Assembly: GCA_964526785.1 (NCBI GenBank)
Contig: CAZGMJ010000022.1
Location: forward strand, 1 to 64,000
DNA length: 64,000 nucleotides
Origin: CAZGMJ01 sp964526785
Lineage (GTDB): Bacteria; Planctomycetota; Phycisphaerae; Sedimentisphaerales; Anaerobacaceae
Reading direction: 5' to 3'
Shown here one piece after another: positions 23,663 to 32,328 of the stretch. The stretch's first letter is position 1; each line of letters starts with the position of its first letter. A model generated the notes under the pieces. It did not search any database and was not told the DNA's origin. It saw only the letters and a program-made list of their open reading frames with translations. The position numbers and the translations under genes were made by a program.

Positions 23663-25144
23663 GTGACTGAGAAAGAACAGCAGGAACTACTGGACCGACT
23701 ACTGGAAAAGAGCAGGACCGAGGGGCTTAAGGCTTCGCAGCGGTATGACATACCGTCGCAGGACATGCCGGAGCAGGATGCCGTGGAGCGACGAAGCAAC
23801 GTGAACGAGGTTGCTTTGGGGTATACGGAAACGGAGGCGAGGCTGGAGGCTCTGCGGTGTTTGGGGTGCAAAAATGCGCCGTGTATCGAGGGATGTCCGG
23901 TGCGAATCAATATCAGGGACTTCGTCGGGGCCATCGGGGAGGGCAAGTTCGGCGAGGCGCTGGATATTATCAAGGAGAATTCTCTACTGCCGGCGGTGTG
24001 CGGGCGGGTTTGTCCGCAGGAGGCGCAATGCCAGGAGACGTGCACTGTAGGGCGACGCTTCAAGGATCCGACCAAGTCGGTTTCCATCGGGCGGCTGGAA
24101 CGGTTTGTTGCGGACCGGGAGGGGGAGAAGGAAAGCGTGCCGGCGGTCGGGCCGGACACGGGCAAGAAGGTGGCGGTCGTCGGCGGGGGGCCGGGGTCTA
24201 TCGTTGCGGCGGCGGATGTGCGAAGAGCGGGTCATCAGGTGACGATGTTCGAGGCATTTCACAAGCCGGGCGGGGTGCTGGTGTACGGCATTCCGGAATT
24301 TCGGCTGCCCAAGGCCATCGTGCAGAGGGAAATCGATCTGCTGGAGAAGATGGGCGTGAAGATCGTGACGAACTTCATCGTCGGCCGGACGCGAACGGTT
24401 AAGCAGTTGATGGAAGAGGACGGATTCGATGCTGTTTATATCGGGGTCGGTGCGGGTTTGCCCAGCTTCATGGGAATCGAAGGCGAATCGGCCGTCGGGG
24501 TATACAGCGCGAATGAGTATCTGACGCGGGCCAATTTGATGAAGGCGTATGAGTTCGGCAAGGGGGCCGACACACCTATCGCGCGATCGAAGCGCGTGGC
24601 GGTCATCGGCGGCGGGAACGTGGCGATGGACGCAGCGCGGACGGCGGTGCGGCTCGGGGCCGAGAAGGTTTATCTGGTCTATCGGCGGACGGAGAAGGAG
24701 ATGCCGGCGAGGGTCGAGGAGGTGCACCATGCCAAGGAAGAAGGCATCGAGTTTCACCTGCTGCAAAGTCCCAGGCGGATCGTTACGGACGAACAGAGCA
24801 ATGTGACTGCAATCGAATGTCTCAAGTATGAGCTTGGCGAGCCCGACGCTTCGGGCAGGAGACGGCCGATTCCCATCGAGGGCTCGGAATTTCAGATCGA
24901 GGTCGATACCGTGATTATGGCTATCGGCAATCGGGCCAATCCGCTGATCGCGCAGACGACCGAGGGGCTCGAATTCAACAAGTGGGGCAACATCGTCGTT
25001 GATGAGAACTGCAAGACGTCTATGGAGGGGGTTTATGCGGGCGGCGATATTGTGCTCGGTGCGGCGACTGTGATTCTGGCGATGGGGCAGGGACGCATCG
25101 CGGCGGCGGCTATTAACGAATACCTGAGTACGAACGGTGACTGA
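23663..25144 (+). CDS. nfnB: NfnB-type large subunit (glutamate synthase small chain-like)
   Basis: A 493-residue iron-sulfur flavoprotein. Two Cys clusters bind [4Fe-4S] centres: Cys66, 69, 74, 78 and Cys113, 117, 123, 127. FAD-binding GGGPGS at 174-179 replaces the usual GxGPAG, so the third Gly is Ser. The second dinucleotide site is IGGGNVAMDAAR, and YAGGDIVLGAATVILAM near the end fits the family. GTG start at 23663, 47 bp after nfnA. The protein is also annotated as GltA/SudA in other genomes, but its adjacent partner makes Nfn the better reading. Points to anaerobic or fermentative redox balancing (inference). Confidence 0.9.
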   Translation: MTEKEQQELLDRLLEKSRTEGLKASQRYDIPSQDMPEQDAVERRSNVNEVALGYTETEARLEALRCLGCKNAPCIEGCPVRINIRDFVGAIGEGKFGEALDIIKENSLLPAVCGRVCPQEAQCQETCTVGRRFKDPTKSVSIGRLERFVADREGEKESVPAVGPDTGKKVAVVGGGPGSIVAAADVRRAGHQVTMFEAFHKPGGVLVYGIPEFRLPKAIVQREIDLLEKMGVKIVTNFIVGRTRTVKQLMEEDGFDAVYIGVGAGLPSFMGIEGESAVGVYSANEYLTRANLMKAYEFGKGADTPIARSKRVAVIGGGNVAMDAARTAVRLGAEKVYLVYRRTEKEMPARVEEVHHAKEEGIEFHLLQSPRRIVTDEQSNVTAIECLKYELGEPDASGRRRPIPIEGSEFQIEVDTVIMAIGNRANPLIAQTTEGLEFNKWGNIVVDENCKTSMEGVYAGGDIVLGAATVILAMGQGRIAAAAINEYLSTNGD

Positions 25145-25185
25145 CCGGGTATTGCGGCCGGTTGCTGATCCGGCGGCCGATCGGT

Positions 25186-25863
25186 TTAGAACCTCAGTTT
25201 CAGGTCTGTTCCTATGACGTTGATGTCCTGCCAGCGGCGGCCGGATTTCTCCGTGTCCCAGGCGTAGTGCAGGTCGAGAGATGCGGCTCTGGTTATGTTC
25301 AAGACAAAGCCTGCGTAGATTCTGTACTGGTCGAACTCGGAGGGGTCCAGGTTTACGAAGAATTCCTGGGCCACATAGCATTTGATGTGGAGAGCGGTCA
25401 TGGGGTCGGGTGCGGCGAGGGTGAGTTTGTTGCGATATCGCCAGTAGTCGCGGTCGTGCTCTTTGTCTCGGAACTCGAAGCGGGAGCGGTTGCTTACCGC
25501 CAGGCCGCAGAGCGTATCCTTGATTGTAAGGTTGACGTGCGGGCGGTTCTCTTCGAGCCAGCGGCCATCTTCTTTTTCGTAGCTCTTTTTGAAATTGAAG
25601 CCGAGGTCGAGCCAATCTGCCAGGCCGTGGTATACGAAGCCGAGATCGGACATATGCTTGCGGAATTCGTTGGCGTTGTCGGTCCAGGTGAGTTTCTCGC
25701 AGAATCGCAGGCCCCAGTCATCGGTTAATTCGCGGCCGACGGATGTCGTGAACCAGTACTCATAATCCCGGTCCTCAGCGACGCACATGCCTTTGAGGAC
25801 CAGGGCGATCAGAATGACGAAGGTGCATTGTCCGCAAGCGTCTCGTTTTATAGTCACTCTCAT
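25186..25863 (-). CDS. DUF2490 outer-membrane beta-barrel protein
   Basis: A protein of about 225 residues with a hydrophobic export signal (FVILIALVLKGMCVAE) and a body of alternating aromatic and polar strands (DYEYWFTTSVGRELT, RSRFEFRDKEHDRDYWRYRNKLTLA, LDLHYAWDTEKSG, VIGTDLKLRF). Ending in Phe after an alternating strand is typical of outer-membrane barrels; the repeats match DUF2490. ATG at 25863 is used; a GTG at 25857 with GGAG six bases upstream could be the true start. Convergent with nfnB. Function unknown. Confidence 0.78.
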   Translation of the reverse strand: MRVTIKRDACGQCTFVILIALVLKGMCVAEDRDYEYWFTTSVGRELTDDWGLRFCEKLTWTDNANEFRKHMSDLGFVYHGLADWLDLGFNFKKSYEKEDGRWLEENRPHVNLTIKDTLCGLAVSNRSRFEFRDKEHDRDYWRYRNKLTLAAPDPMTALHIKCYVAQEFFVNLDPSEFDQYRIYAGFVLNITRAASLDLHYAWDTEKSGRRWQDINVIGTDLKLRF

Positions 25864-25884
25864 CTCCATCAGCAGGGTGTTCAA

Positions 25885-26241
25885 TTCGGTATTGCGATGC
25901 CACAGCGCGTTACCACCTTAGTAGTCGGAGCGGAGATTATGCGTTTTGCCGCCCTGAACTGCAAGAGGCAAGGGTGGGCGACGCGATTGTTGTGAGGCCG
26001 GGTACTTATTGCGTGCGGCGGTCACAACAGAATGGGGCGATTCTGATCTGTCGAAGCCGGCAAAGCTGTGACGGTGTGAGGGAACGCATGTCAACTGTGG
26101 GGCCGGCCAGCCCCGGGCGCACTGACGGATCACGGGCACGTTTGCGGCCTGTGGAGCGAGGATGCGCCTTTAGTTTGTCCAGATTCTCAGAAGTGCGGCC
26201 GAATTCATCGTGTTTTTGTTCACAATCCATCGTGTGGTTGC
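25885..26241. other. Intergenic, 357 bp, no gene seen
   Basis: Spacer between the divergent DUF2490 and DUF1015 genes. Short frames exist on both strands without ribosome sites. Confidence 0.5.
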
Positions 26242-26271
26242 TTGACAAGCGGGCGGGTACGTGTGTATTAT
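26242..26271 (+). promoter_or_regulatory. Promoter of DUF1015-aminotransferase operon
   Basis: TTGACA (26242-26247), 18 bp, TATTAT (26266-26271). It leaves a leader of about 118 nt before the start codon, function unknown. Confidence 0.7.
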
Positions 26272-26395
26272 CCAGCCTTTTCGTGCAGCTCCAGTAATTG
26301 TCACAGGCACGCGTTTCGAGCATCTTCGATCGTATCTCCTGTCGCCTGTTGCATAAAGACGATTTTCACAAGCAGAGAGCAAAAAGGCAGTCGTT

Positions 26396-27715
26396 ATGGA
26401 AGTAAGACCGTTCAAGGCCTATCGTTATGACGCGGGGATAGTAGGCGATGTGGGTGCGTGCATTGCGCCGCCTTATGATGTGATCAATGCAGAGCAGCAG
26501 GAAGCGCTGTACAAGCAGAGTGAGTACAATATCGTTCGCGTGATTCGGGGCAAGACTGAGGCGGGCGACGATGAAAAGGACAATCAATACACGCGGGCCG
26601 CGGATTATCTGAACAAATGGATCAGCGAGGGGGCGCTTAAGGAGGATGTGAAGGAGTCTATTTACGGATATGTGCAGGACTTCGATGTGGGCAGCGAGCA
26701 TTTTCAGCGGTTGAGTTTTGTAGCACTGGCGAAGCTGGAGGAGTTCGGTCCGCCGGGGCCGGTCCGGCCGCATGAGAAGGTGCTGGAAAAACCCATGCTC
26801 GACCGGCTCAATCTCAAGCGGGCCACGCGGGCGCGGTTCGGCCTGGTGTTCATGCTGTATGAAGATCCGCAGCGGGTGGCCGAGACCATTATCAGCAAAG
26901 CGATGGAGCATACGCCTTCTGTGGATTTCCCGGACGATCAGGGCGTGCGGCATCGGTTGTACAGCATTACGGAGGAGTCGGAGATCGCGGCGGTGACGCA
27001 GATGATGGCCGACAAGACGTGCATTATTGCGGACGGGCATCACCGGTATACGACGGGGCTGAAATTCTCCAAGGAGCTGGACACGCCTTCGGCCAAGTAT
27101 CAGATGCTCGCCTTTACAAACAGTTGTCAGGACGGGCTGGTGGTGCTGGCGACACACCGGCTGGTCATGGGGCTGGAGCATTTCGATTTATCGAAACTGC
27201 TTGCAGATCTGGGCAAGGAATTCGAGTTGACGACGTTCACGTTCGATGCCGACGGCCGGGACAAAGAGGCTGCGCTGCAGAAGACGCTGGAGGCGATGCG
27301 GGACGAGCATGCAGCGGACAGGAACGCGTTCGGCATTTACGGCGGCGACGGAGCTTTTCACATTGCGACGTTGAAGGACAAGTCCGCGATGGACGATCTG
27401 GCGCCGGAGATGAGCGAGGCGTGGCGGCATCTGGATGTGTCGGTTCTGCACAAGCTGATTCTGGAGCAGTTGCTGAAGATCGACGAGGACAAGCAGGCGC
27501 AGGGGGGGTATCTGCAATATGTCAAGGATACGCCGACCGCGATTGGCGATTCGATTGCGGCGGTGGATGCAGGAGAGCGGCAGGCGGCTTTCTTCATGAA
27601 TCCGGTGAAGATGCAGCAACTGCGAGAGGTTACCGACATCGGCGAGCGCATGCCGCAGAAATCAACGTATTTTTATCCGAAAATGTTTACCGGCTTAACG
27701 ATCAATAAGCTCTAA
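26396..27715 (+). CDS. DUF1015 family protein
   Basis: A 439-residue protein matching DUF1015: PFKAYRYD near the start, IAPPYDVI, and FVALAKLEEF. ADGHHRY in the middle is the most conserved motif, with a His pair that may bind metal or phosphate. The family often neighbours serine-biosynthesis aminotransferases and dehydrogenases; here a SerC-like aminotransferase follows 21 bp later, consistent with that link. No enzymatic activity is established to my knowledge. Length and end (TYFYPKMFTGL) agree with full-length members. Confidence 0.88.
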   Translation: MEVRPFKAYRYDAGIVGDVGACIAPPYDVINAEQQEALYKQSEYNIVRVIRGKTEAGDDEKDNQYTRAADYLNKWISEGALKEDVKESIYGYVQDFDVGSEHFQRLSFVALAKLEEFGPPGPVRPHEKVLEKPMLDRLNLKRATRARFGLVFMLYEDPQRVAETIISKAMEHTPSVDFPDDQGVRHRLYSITEESEIAAVTQMMADKTCIIADGHHRYTTGLKFSKELDTPSAKYQMLAFTNSCQDGLVVLATHRLVMGLEHFDLSKLLADLGKEFELTTFTFDADGRDKEAALQKTLEAMRDEHAADRNAFGIYGGDGAFHIATLKDKSAMDDLAPEMSEAWRHLDVSVLHKLILEQLLKIDEDKQAQGGYLQYVKDTPTAIGDSIAAVDAGERQAAFFMNPVKMQQLREVTDIGERMPQKSTYFYPKMFTGLTINKL

Positions 27716-27736
27716 CTCTATGTGGGAGGTATTGAA

Positions 27737-28825
27737 ATGACGGATTGGAGAAACCCGCCGAGGTTGTTTATTCCCGGGCCTGTGAAGGTCAACGACGATG
27801 TGCTTGGGCAGCTTGCGCTGCCGACGCTCGGACACCGGGGCAAGGAGTACAGCCAGTTGCACGGTGAGACGGTCGAAATGCTCAAGAAGCTGCTGTTCAC
27901 CGAGCAGAATGTGTTTCTGTCGACATCTTCGGCGTCGGGCATCTGGGAGGCGGCGATTCGCAACTGCGTGGCGCCCGGCGAGAAAGTGCTCAGCACGTGC
28001 TGCGGCGCTTTCAGCGACAAGTGGGCGAGCGTGGCCAAGAGTTGCGGAGCCGAGGTGGAGGAATTGAAGGTCGAGTGGGGCCAGCCGATACTGCCCGAGA
28101 TGATCGACGCGAAGCTTTCGGGCGGCGATTATACTGCGGTGACATTGGTTTACAACGAGACCAGCACCGGGCTTACCAATCCGGTATATGAGATCAGCGA
28201 GATGATGAGCGAGAAGTATCCGGACGTTCTGGTTTTCGTCGATGCGGTCAGCGGGATGGTCGGGCTGCCTCTGCATTTCGACCAGCTCGGCTGGGACGTG
28301 GCGTTTGCATCGGTTCAGAAGGCGTTCGCCATTCCGCCGGGGTTCGCCGTGGCGGCGGTGAGCGATCGGGCGCTGGAGAAGAGCAAGTCGGTTCCGAATC
28401 GCGGGTACTACTTCAACTTCGAGAACTGGGCCAAGTCGGCACAGAAGGATCAGACGCTGGTGACGCCGTCGGTGCCGCACGTGATGGCGCTGCACTATCA
28501 GGCCCGGAAACTGCAGGCCGAAGGCATTGAGAATGTCTGGGCCAGGCACAAGGAGATGGCGCAGTTCGTTCGCGGGTGGGCGAAAGAGAAGTTCGAGCTG
28601 TTCTGCGATGAGCAGTATGCATCGAACACACTGACGACGATCAGGAATACGCGCGGTATCAACGTAGCCGAGACGATCAAGGCGCTGCAGGACAAGCACA
28701 ATACGGTCTTCGGCAACGGGTACGGCAAGCTCAAGGAAGAGGCCTTCCGCATCGCGCACATGGGCGATATTACGATGGACGATCTGAAGGATCTGCTGGG
28801 GTGGATCGACGACGAGATCGGGTAG
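27737..28825 (+). CDS. Class V aminotransferase (alanine-glyoxylate / serine-pyruvate type)
   Basis: A 362-residue PLP-dependent enzyme. FIPGPVKVN opens it as in the alanine-glyoxylate/phosphoserine aminotransferases of class V; GHRGKEYSQLH follows, and the PLP lysine is in SVQKAFAIPPGFA. VDAVSGMVG carries the pyridine-binding Asp. The frame opens at 27722, but GGAGG stands seven bases before the ATG at 27737. It could serve in serine or glycine synthesis, supported by DUF1015 upstream; the true donor and acceptor are uncertain. A strong terminator closes the operon. Confidence 0.88.
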   Translation: MTDWRNPPRLFIPGPVKVNDDVLGQLALPTLGHRGKEYSQLHGETVEMLKKLLFTEQNVFLSTSSASGIWEAAIRNCVAPGEKVLSTCCGAFSDKWASVAKSCGAEVEELKVEWGQPILPEMIDAKLSGGDYTAVTLVYNETSTGLTNPVYEISEMMSEKYPDVLVFVDAVSGMVGLPLHFDQLGWDVAFASVQKAFAIPPGFAVAAVSDRALEKSKSVPNRGYYFNFENWAKSAQKDQTLVTPSVPHVMALHYQARKLQAEGIENVWARHKEMAQFVRGWAKEKFELFCDEQYASNTLTTIRNTRGINVAETIKALQDKHNTVFGNGYGKLKEEAFRIAHMGDITMDDLKDLLGWIDDEIG

Positions 28826-28853
28826 TTTGTTGTGTACGATTACGGAATGCGAG

Positions 28854-28885
28854 AAGGACCGGCGAGCGTGCCGGTCCTTTTTTTT
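28854..28885 (+). terminator. Rho-independent terminator after aminotransferase
   Basis: Perfect 10-bp stem AAGGACCGGC / GCCGGTCCTT (28854-28863 / 28870-28879) with loop GAGCGT and a run of T. Sits about 30 bp after the stop. Confidence 0.9.
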
Positions 28886-29143
28886 GTGCGCAGAAAAAGA
28901 GGGAGACACAGGCGTAGAGAGGAAACAGATTGTAGGCCCGTCTCCCTGTTGCAATGCGCCAAGCTGCACCGTACCGCGGATAGTGCATAGACGAAACCGT
29001 CGTGCTTCACATGCAACATCTATAGTATAGTAAATGGAAGCGGGCGATGTCAAAGAATATTGATTCAGCTTGCTGCGAATGGGTGTGCAGACTGGTGAAA
29101 GGTGCGCATAGGTGTGTGGGAACGTGTTTTCGGGCCGGGGCCG

Positions 29144-30145
29144 TTATGCGGTGAAGAAAATTTTTCGGGTCGGGTCGTAGCGCACGTTTGAGGTGTTAAC
29201 TTCTTTCGAGGCGGCGTTTATCAGTTGGAGCGGATTGTCGAAGCCCATGCGGAGCAATTCCGGCCAGTCGAGGAGATTCAGGGAGGCCAGATGGTTCACG
29301 CAGTCGAGCATTGTTGCTGATGAGCCGGCGAGGTAGCCGGTTTTGGGGTTCTGGAGGCGACCCGCTTCGTTCAATATGACGGTCTGGCTCATGGTTTCGT
29401 ACCGGCCGGGCCTGAAACCGGCCAGGGGAGAAGCGTCGCTGACGATGATGCAGTTGGCGGGCCCCTTTGTGCGGATGATGGTCTTGATCAGGGCGGGGGG
29501 TATGTGGTGGCCGTCGGCTATCATCATGGCCTTGAGGTTGTCGTTTGCCAGGCCCGCCCAGACGGGGTTGTGGTGGCGGTCGATTTGCGAAGGAATGCCG
29601 TTGCCCAGATGCGTCAGTGCGGAGGCTCCGGCGCGGACCTGGCGTTCGAGGTCTGCTTCGGTTGCCAACTGGTGTCCGAGCGAGACGGCGATGCCCCGGG
29701 CGGCTGCGCATTGTGTCAGTTGCTCGGCGTCCGGTAGTTCAGCTGCAATTGTCAGCAGGCGCACCTGTCGGTCGGCCCATTCGATCATTCGTTCGAGCAG
29801 ATCGAGATCGGGCTTGCGTATCCAGTCGGGATTGTGGGCTCCGCGGGCTCCGTCGACGGGAGACAGGAATGGGCCTTCGATGTGTATGCCAAGGACTCTG
29901 CCCTGCAACTCCGGCCGTTGCATGCACCGGGCAATCAGGGGCAGGTTCCGCTCGTAGAGTTCGCGCGGGCTGGTTACGATGGTCGGCAGAAATGCTGTGG
30001 TTCCGGCTTCATACAATTCGCGGCAGGCGCGGCGGAAGTCTTGTTCGGTCAGATCGGAGCTGGAAAAATCGACGCCGTTGTAGCCGTTGACCTGGAGATC
30101 GACCAGGCCGGGCACTTCCACGATTTCTTCGGTGTGCTTGCTCAC
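29144..30145 (-). CDS. nagA: N-acetylglucosamine-6-phosphate deacetylase, short form
   Basis: A 333-residue amidohydrolase-superfamily enzyme removing acetate from GlcNAc-6-phosphate. VPGLVDLQVNGYNG is the NagA-type metal-site loop, Gln-x-Asn in place of His-x-His as in E. coli NagA. Metal and catalytic residues: Glu90 (HIEGPF), His158 (SLGH), His179 (THLGNG) and Asp237 (IVSDASP). Start: GTG at 30145 overlaps the TGA of nagB; the longer frame to 30397 runs inside nagB and is spurious. The usual N-terminal beta-sandwich strands of about 50 residues are missing, which is unusual. It is last in the sugar operon. Confidence 0.9.
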   Translation of the reverse strand: MSKHTEEIVEVPGLVDLQVNGYNGVDFSSSDLTEQDFRRACRELYEAGTTAFLPTIVTSPRELYERNLPLIARCMQRPELQGRVLGIHIEGPFLSPVDGARGAHNPDWIRKPDLDLLERMIEWADRQVRLLTIAAELPDAEQLTQCAAARGIAVSLGHQLATEADLERQVRAGASALTHLGNGIPSQIDRHHNPVWAGLANDNLKAMMIADGHHIPPALIKTIIRTKGPANCIIVSDASPLAGFRPGRYETMSQTVILNEAGRLQNPKTGYLAGSSATMLDCVNHLASLNLLDWPELLRMGFDNPLQLINAASKEVNTSNVRYDPTRKIFFTA

Positions 30146-30879
30146 GATAGCAAAGAGGCTGATCCGGCGTCGAGGAATATCGTGCAGTTTTCGTGCTGCT
30201 GGAGTATGGAGGCCGGACAGGTGTTGGTTACGGGGCCTTCGAGGGCATCTTTGACTGCTTCGGCTTTTCGGCGGTCGGGCACGGTGACGATCAGGCGGCG
30301 GCTCTTGAGTATCTGTCGTATGCTCATGGAGATCGCCTGCTTCGGGACCTGGTCGAGTGAATTGAACCAGCCTTCGCCCAGTTGCTGGGCGCGGCATTTT
30401 TCGTCGAGTTCGACGATGATGTACGGCTGTTCGGTGTCGAAATCCGCGGGCGGGTCGTTGAAGGCGAGGTGTCCATTTTCGCCGATGCCGATCATGGCGG
30501 CGTCAATCGGGTGCTCTTTGATTATCCGGCCGAGTCGTTCGCATTCGCCGCCCGGTTCATCGGCGCTGCCGTTGACCAGGTGCACGGTTTTGAGCGGTTG
30601 GACTTTCTCAACGAATCGCTCGGTGAGGTATTTTCGGAAGCCGGCCGGATGGTCGGCGTCGAGTCCGATGTACTCATCGAGGTGGAACATCGTGACTTTG
30701 CCCCAGTCGATTCCGTCGGCGGCGACGAGATTCTCAAGCATATCGAACTGGCTGGCGCCGGTGGCCAGGATAATGTCGGCGAATCTCTTATCGGCTATTG
30801 CACGACGTATGGCGTCGGCGGCTCGTTCGGCGGCCGCGGTTCCGGCCTGTTCGGGTGTTTCGAATATCTGTCTATCCAT
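30142..30879 (-). CDS. nagB: Glucosamine-6-phosphate deaminase
   Basis: A 245-residue enzyme converting glucosamine-6-phosphate to fructose-6-phosphate and ammonia. MFHLDEYIGL carries the catalytic Asp68 and Glu69, GIGENGHLAFNDP (131-143) the catalytic His137. AISMSIRQIL, near the C-terminus, resembles the substrate loop. It overlaps nagA by 4 bases, so the two are translationally coupled, and lies about 100 bp downstream of the hexokinase. Context makes amino-sugar catabolism the likely job. Confidence 0.94.
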   Translation of the reverse strand: MDRQIFETPEQAGTAAAERAADAIRRAIADKRFADIILATGASQFDMLENLVAADGIDWGKVTMFHLDEYIGLDADHPAGFRKYLTERFVEKVQPLKTVHLVNGSADEPGGECERLGRIIKEHPIDAAMIGIGENGHLAFNDPPADFDTEQPYIIVELDEKCRAQQLGEGWFNSLDQVPKQAISMSIRQILKSRRLIVTVPDRRKAEAVKDALEGPVTNTCPASILQQHENCTIFLDAGSASLLS

Positions 30880-30981
30880 GACTTGTTCCCTGCATCGATA
30901 CCTGCCTTTCGACCGTGGACGACGTACCGCGTTCGATGGAGATCGGCCGCAGGTTGACCACGCAGCCAGGCCGGCATTTTC

Positions 30982-32328
30982 TCAGTTCGTCAGGCCGGCG
31001 ATGGCGGCGCCGATCAGCGTCGCGTTGTCCACGCTTACGATTTCACAGTATATATGTTTTCTGTCTTCGAGGTACTGCTTGAGATAATACTCCACGCGCG
31101 GCTTGAGCGACTTGAGGTGGTAGAATGTTGTACCCTCGGCGACGATGCACAGCGGATTGCACGGATTTGTGCCTTTGCCGCTCTTGATGGCGACCGATGA
31201 CAGGTTGATCGCGGTTAGTTTGGCGGCCCGCTCGACCAGGTTATCGACGAGGTAGAACAGTGCAGCACAGTCCTCATCGCTCTGGCCACGGACGGCCCGG
31301 GCCAGCGGGTTATCGCCTGCCGGGTGTCGCATGAAGTCGTTGACGTCTTTGGTTTCGAGTTTGGACAGGGCCTTGATCTTCTGAGCGACAGCCTCGCTGA
31401 ACAGACCGTTTTCGGCGGCGATGCGGGCGGTCTCAAGGCAAAGCGGTCCGAGGTATGCTCCGGAGATCATCTTTTCGAAGACGTTGACGCCAGGACTTAC
31501 GGAGGCCTGGTCGAACTGCTCGTCGATCTTGCCTCGGGGCGCCCGGCCGAATCCGCCGGATTCGACATTTACGATCTGGCTCTTGGCGCCATCGAGATCA
31601 GGGTGTTTCGTGATATTGCTGTTTTGCTCGACATAGCTGCAGTTGGTGCCCGTGCCCAGGATAAAGCCGATGTAGCTGTCGAACGACCGTCCGCCTGCAT
31701 TGCCCCGACCAGCCAGGAGCGTGGCGACCGTGTCGTTGAGCAGGACGATGGTCTTGTCTTCTTTGGCTCCGGATTTGGTAATAGCAGCGTTGAGATTCTC
31801 GCCGATCATTTTGCCGACGACTTCCGGGGCTTTGATCTCCTTGGAGAAGTAGAGGACGCGGCCGTCCTTGTTCGGCGACATTTCGATAGGATAGGAAAAA
31901 CAGAAGCCGATGCTGTCGCTCTTGTCGACAACGCCTTCGAGATACTTCACCATTGTTCCGAAGAATTCGTCCCTGCTGACCTCTTTTTCGATTCCCGGCA
32001 TTCCGTAGACATCCTGATCGGCGATTGCTGCGGTGCCGTCGTCGGCGAAGGTGACGGTAGCGACGCGGAAGTTGGTGCCGCCGGCGTCCATGACGACGAC
32101 GGGTTTGCCCGCGGGGATATCGCGTTCGGTTTCGATGTAGGTGGCGAGCATGGCGAGCGAACTATCTTTGCCTGCCAGGCCCTTATCCATGTCTTCGAGA
32201 AATATCTTGCAGACGGCTTCCATGTCGATGTCGCCGTGATACATGCCGTTATCGCTGAGGAATGCGTTGACTTTTTCTCTTGCCTGTTCCACGAATTGAC
32301 CTTTCTCTGTGCTCGTGCTTCGTTTCAT
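30982..32328 (-). CDS. Eukaryote-type hexokinase
   Basis: A 448-residue sugar kinase with the hexokinase 1/2 domains usually found in eukaryotes and some bacteria. VVVMDAGGTNFR (77-88) is the phosphate-binding strand; NDTVATLLAG (198-207) carries the catalytic Asp199; ILGTGTNCSYVE (223-234) is the second phosphate motif. The substrate segment FCFSYPIEM matches. Start ATG overlaps the galE end (stop TGA directly before). A GTG at 32292 with AAAGG upstream is an alternative. Position between galE and nagB suggests phosphorylation of glucose, GlcNAc or an epimer of either; the sugar is not fixed. Confidence 0.9.
   Translation of the reverse strand: MKRSTSTEKGQFVEQAREKVNAFLSDNGMYHGDIDMEAVCKIFLEDMDKGLAGKDSSLAMLATYIETERDIPAGKPVVVMDAGGTNFRVATVTFADDGTAAIADQDVYGMPGIEKEVSRDEFFGTMVKYLEGVVDKSDSIGFCFSYPIEMSPNKDGRVLYFSKEIKAPEVVGKMIGENLNAAITKSGAKEDKTIVLLNDTVATLLAGRGNAGGRSFDSYIGFILGTGTNCSYVEQNSNITKHPDLDGAKSQIVNVESGGFGRAPRGKIDEQFDQASVSPGVNVFEKMISGAYLGPLCLETARIAAENGLFSEAVAQKIKALSKLETKDVNDFMRHPAGDNPLARAVRGQSDEDCAALFYLVDNLVERAAKLTAINLSSVAIKSGKGTNPCNPLCIVAEGTTFYHLKSLKPRVEYYLKQYLEDRKHIYCEIVSVDNATLIGAAIAGLTN

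Noticed and set aside
27695..29053. 452-residue minus-strand frame opposite the aminotransferase
   Set aside because: Shadow; it also runs through the clear plus-strand terminator.
29834..31087. 417-residue plus-strand frame opposite nagA, nagB and the end of the hexokinase
   Set aside because: Antisense frame crossing three supported genes, low-complexity composition.
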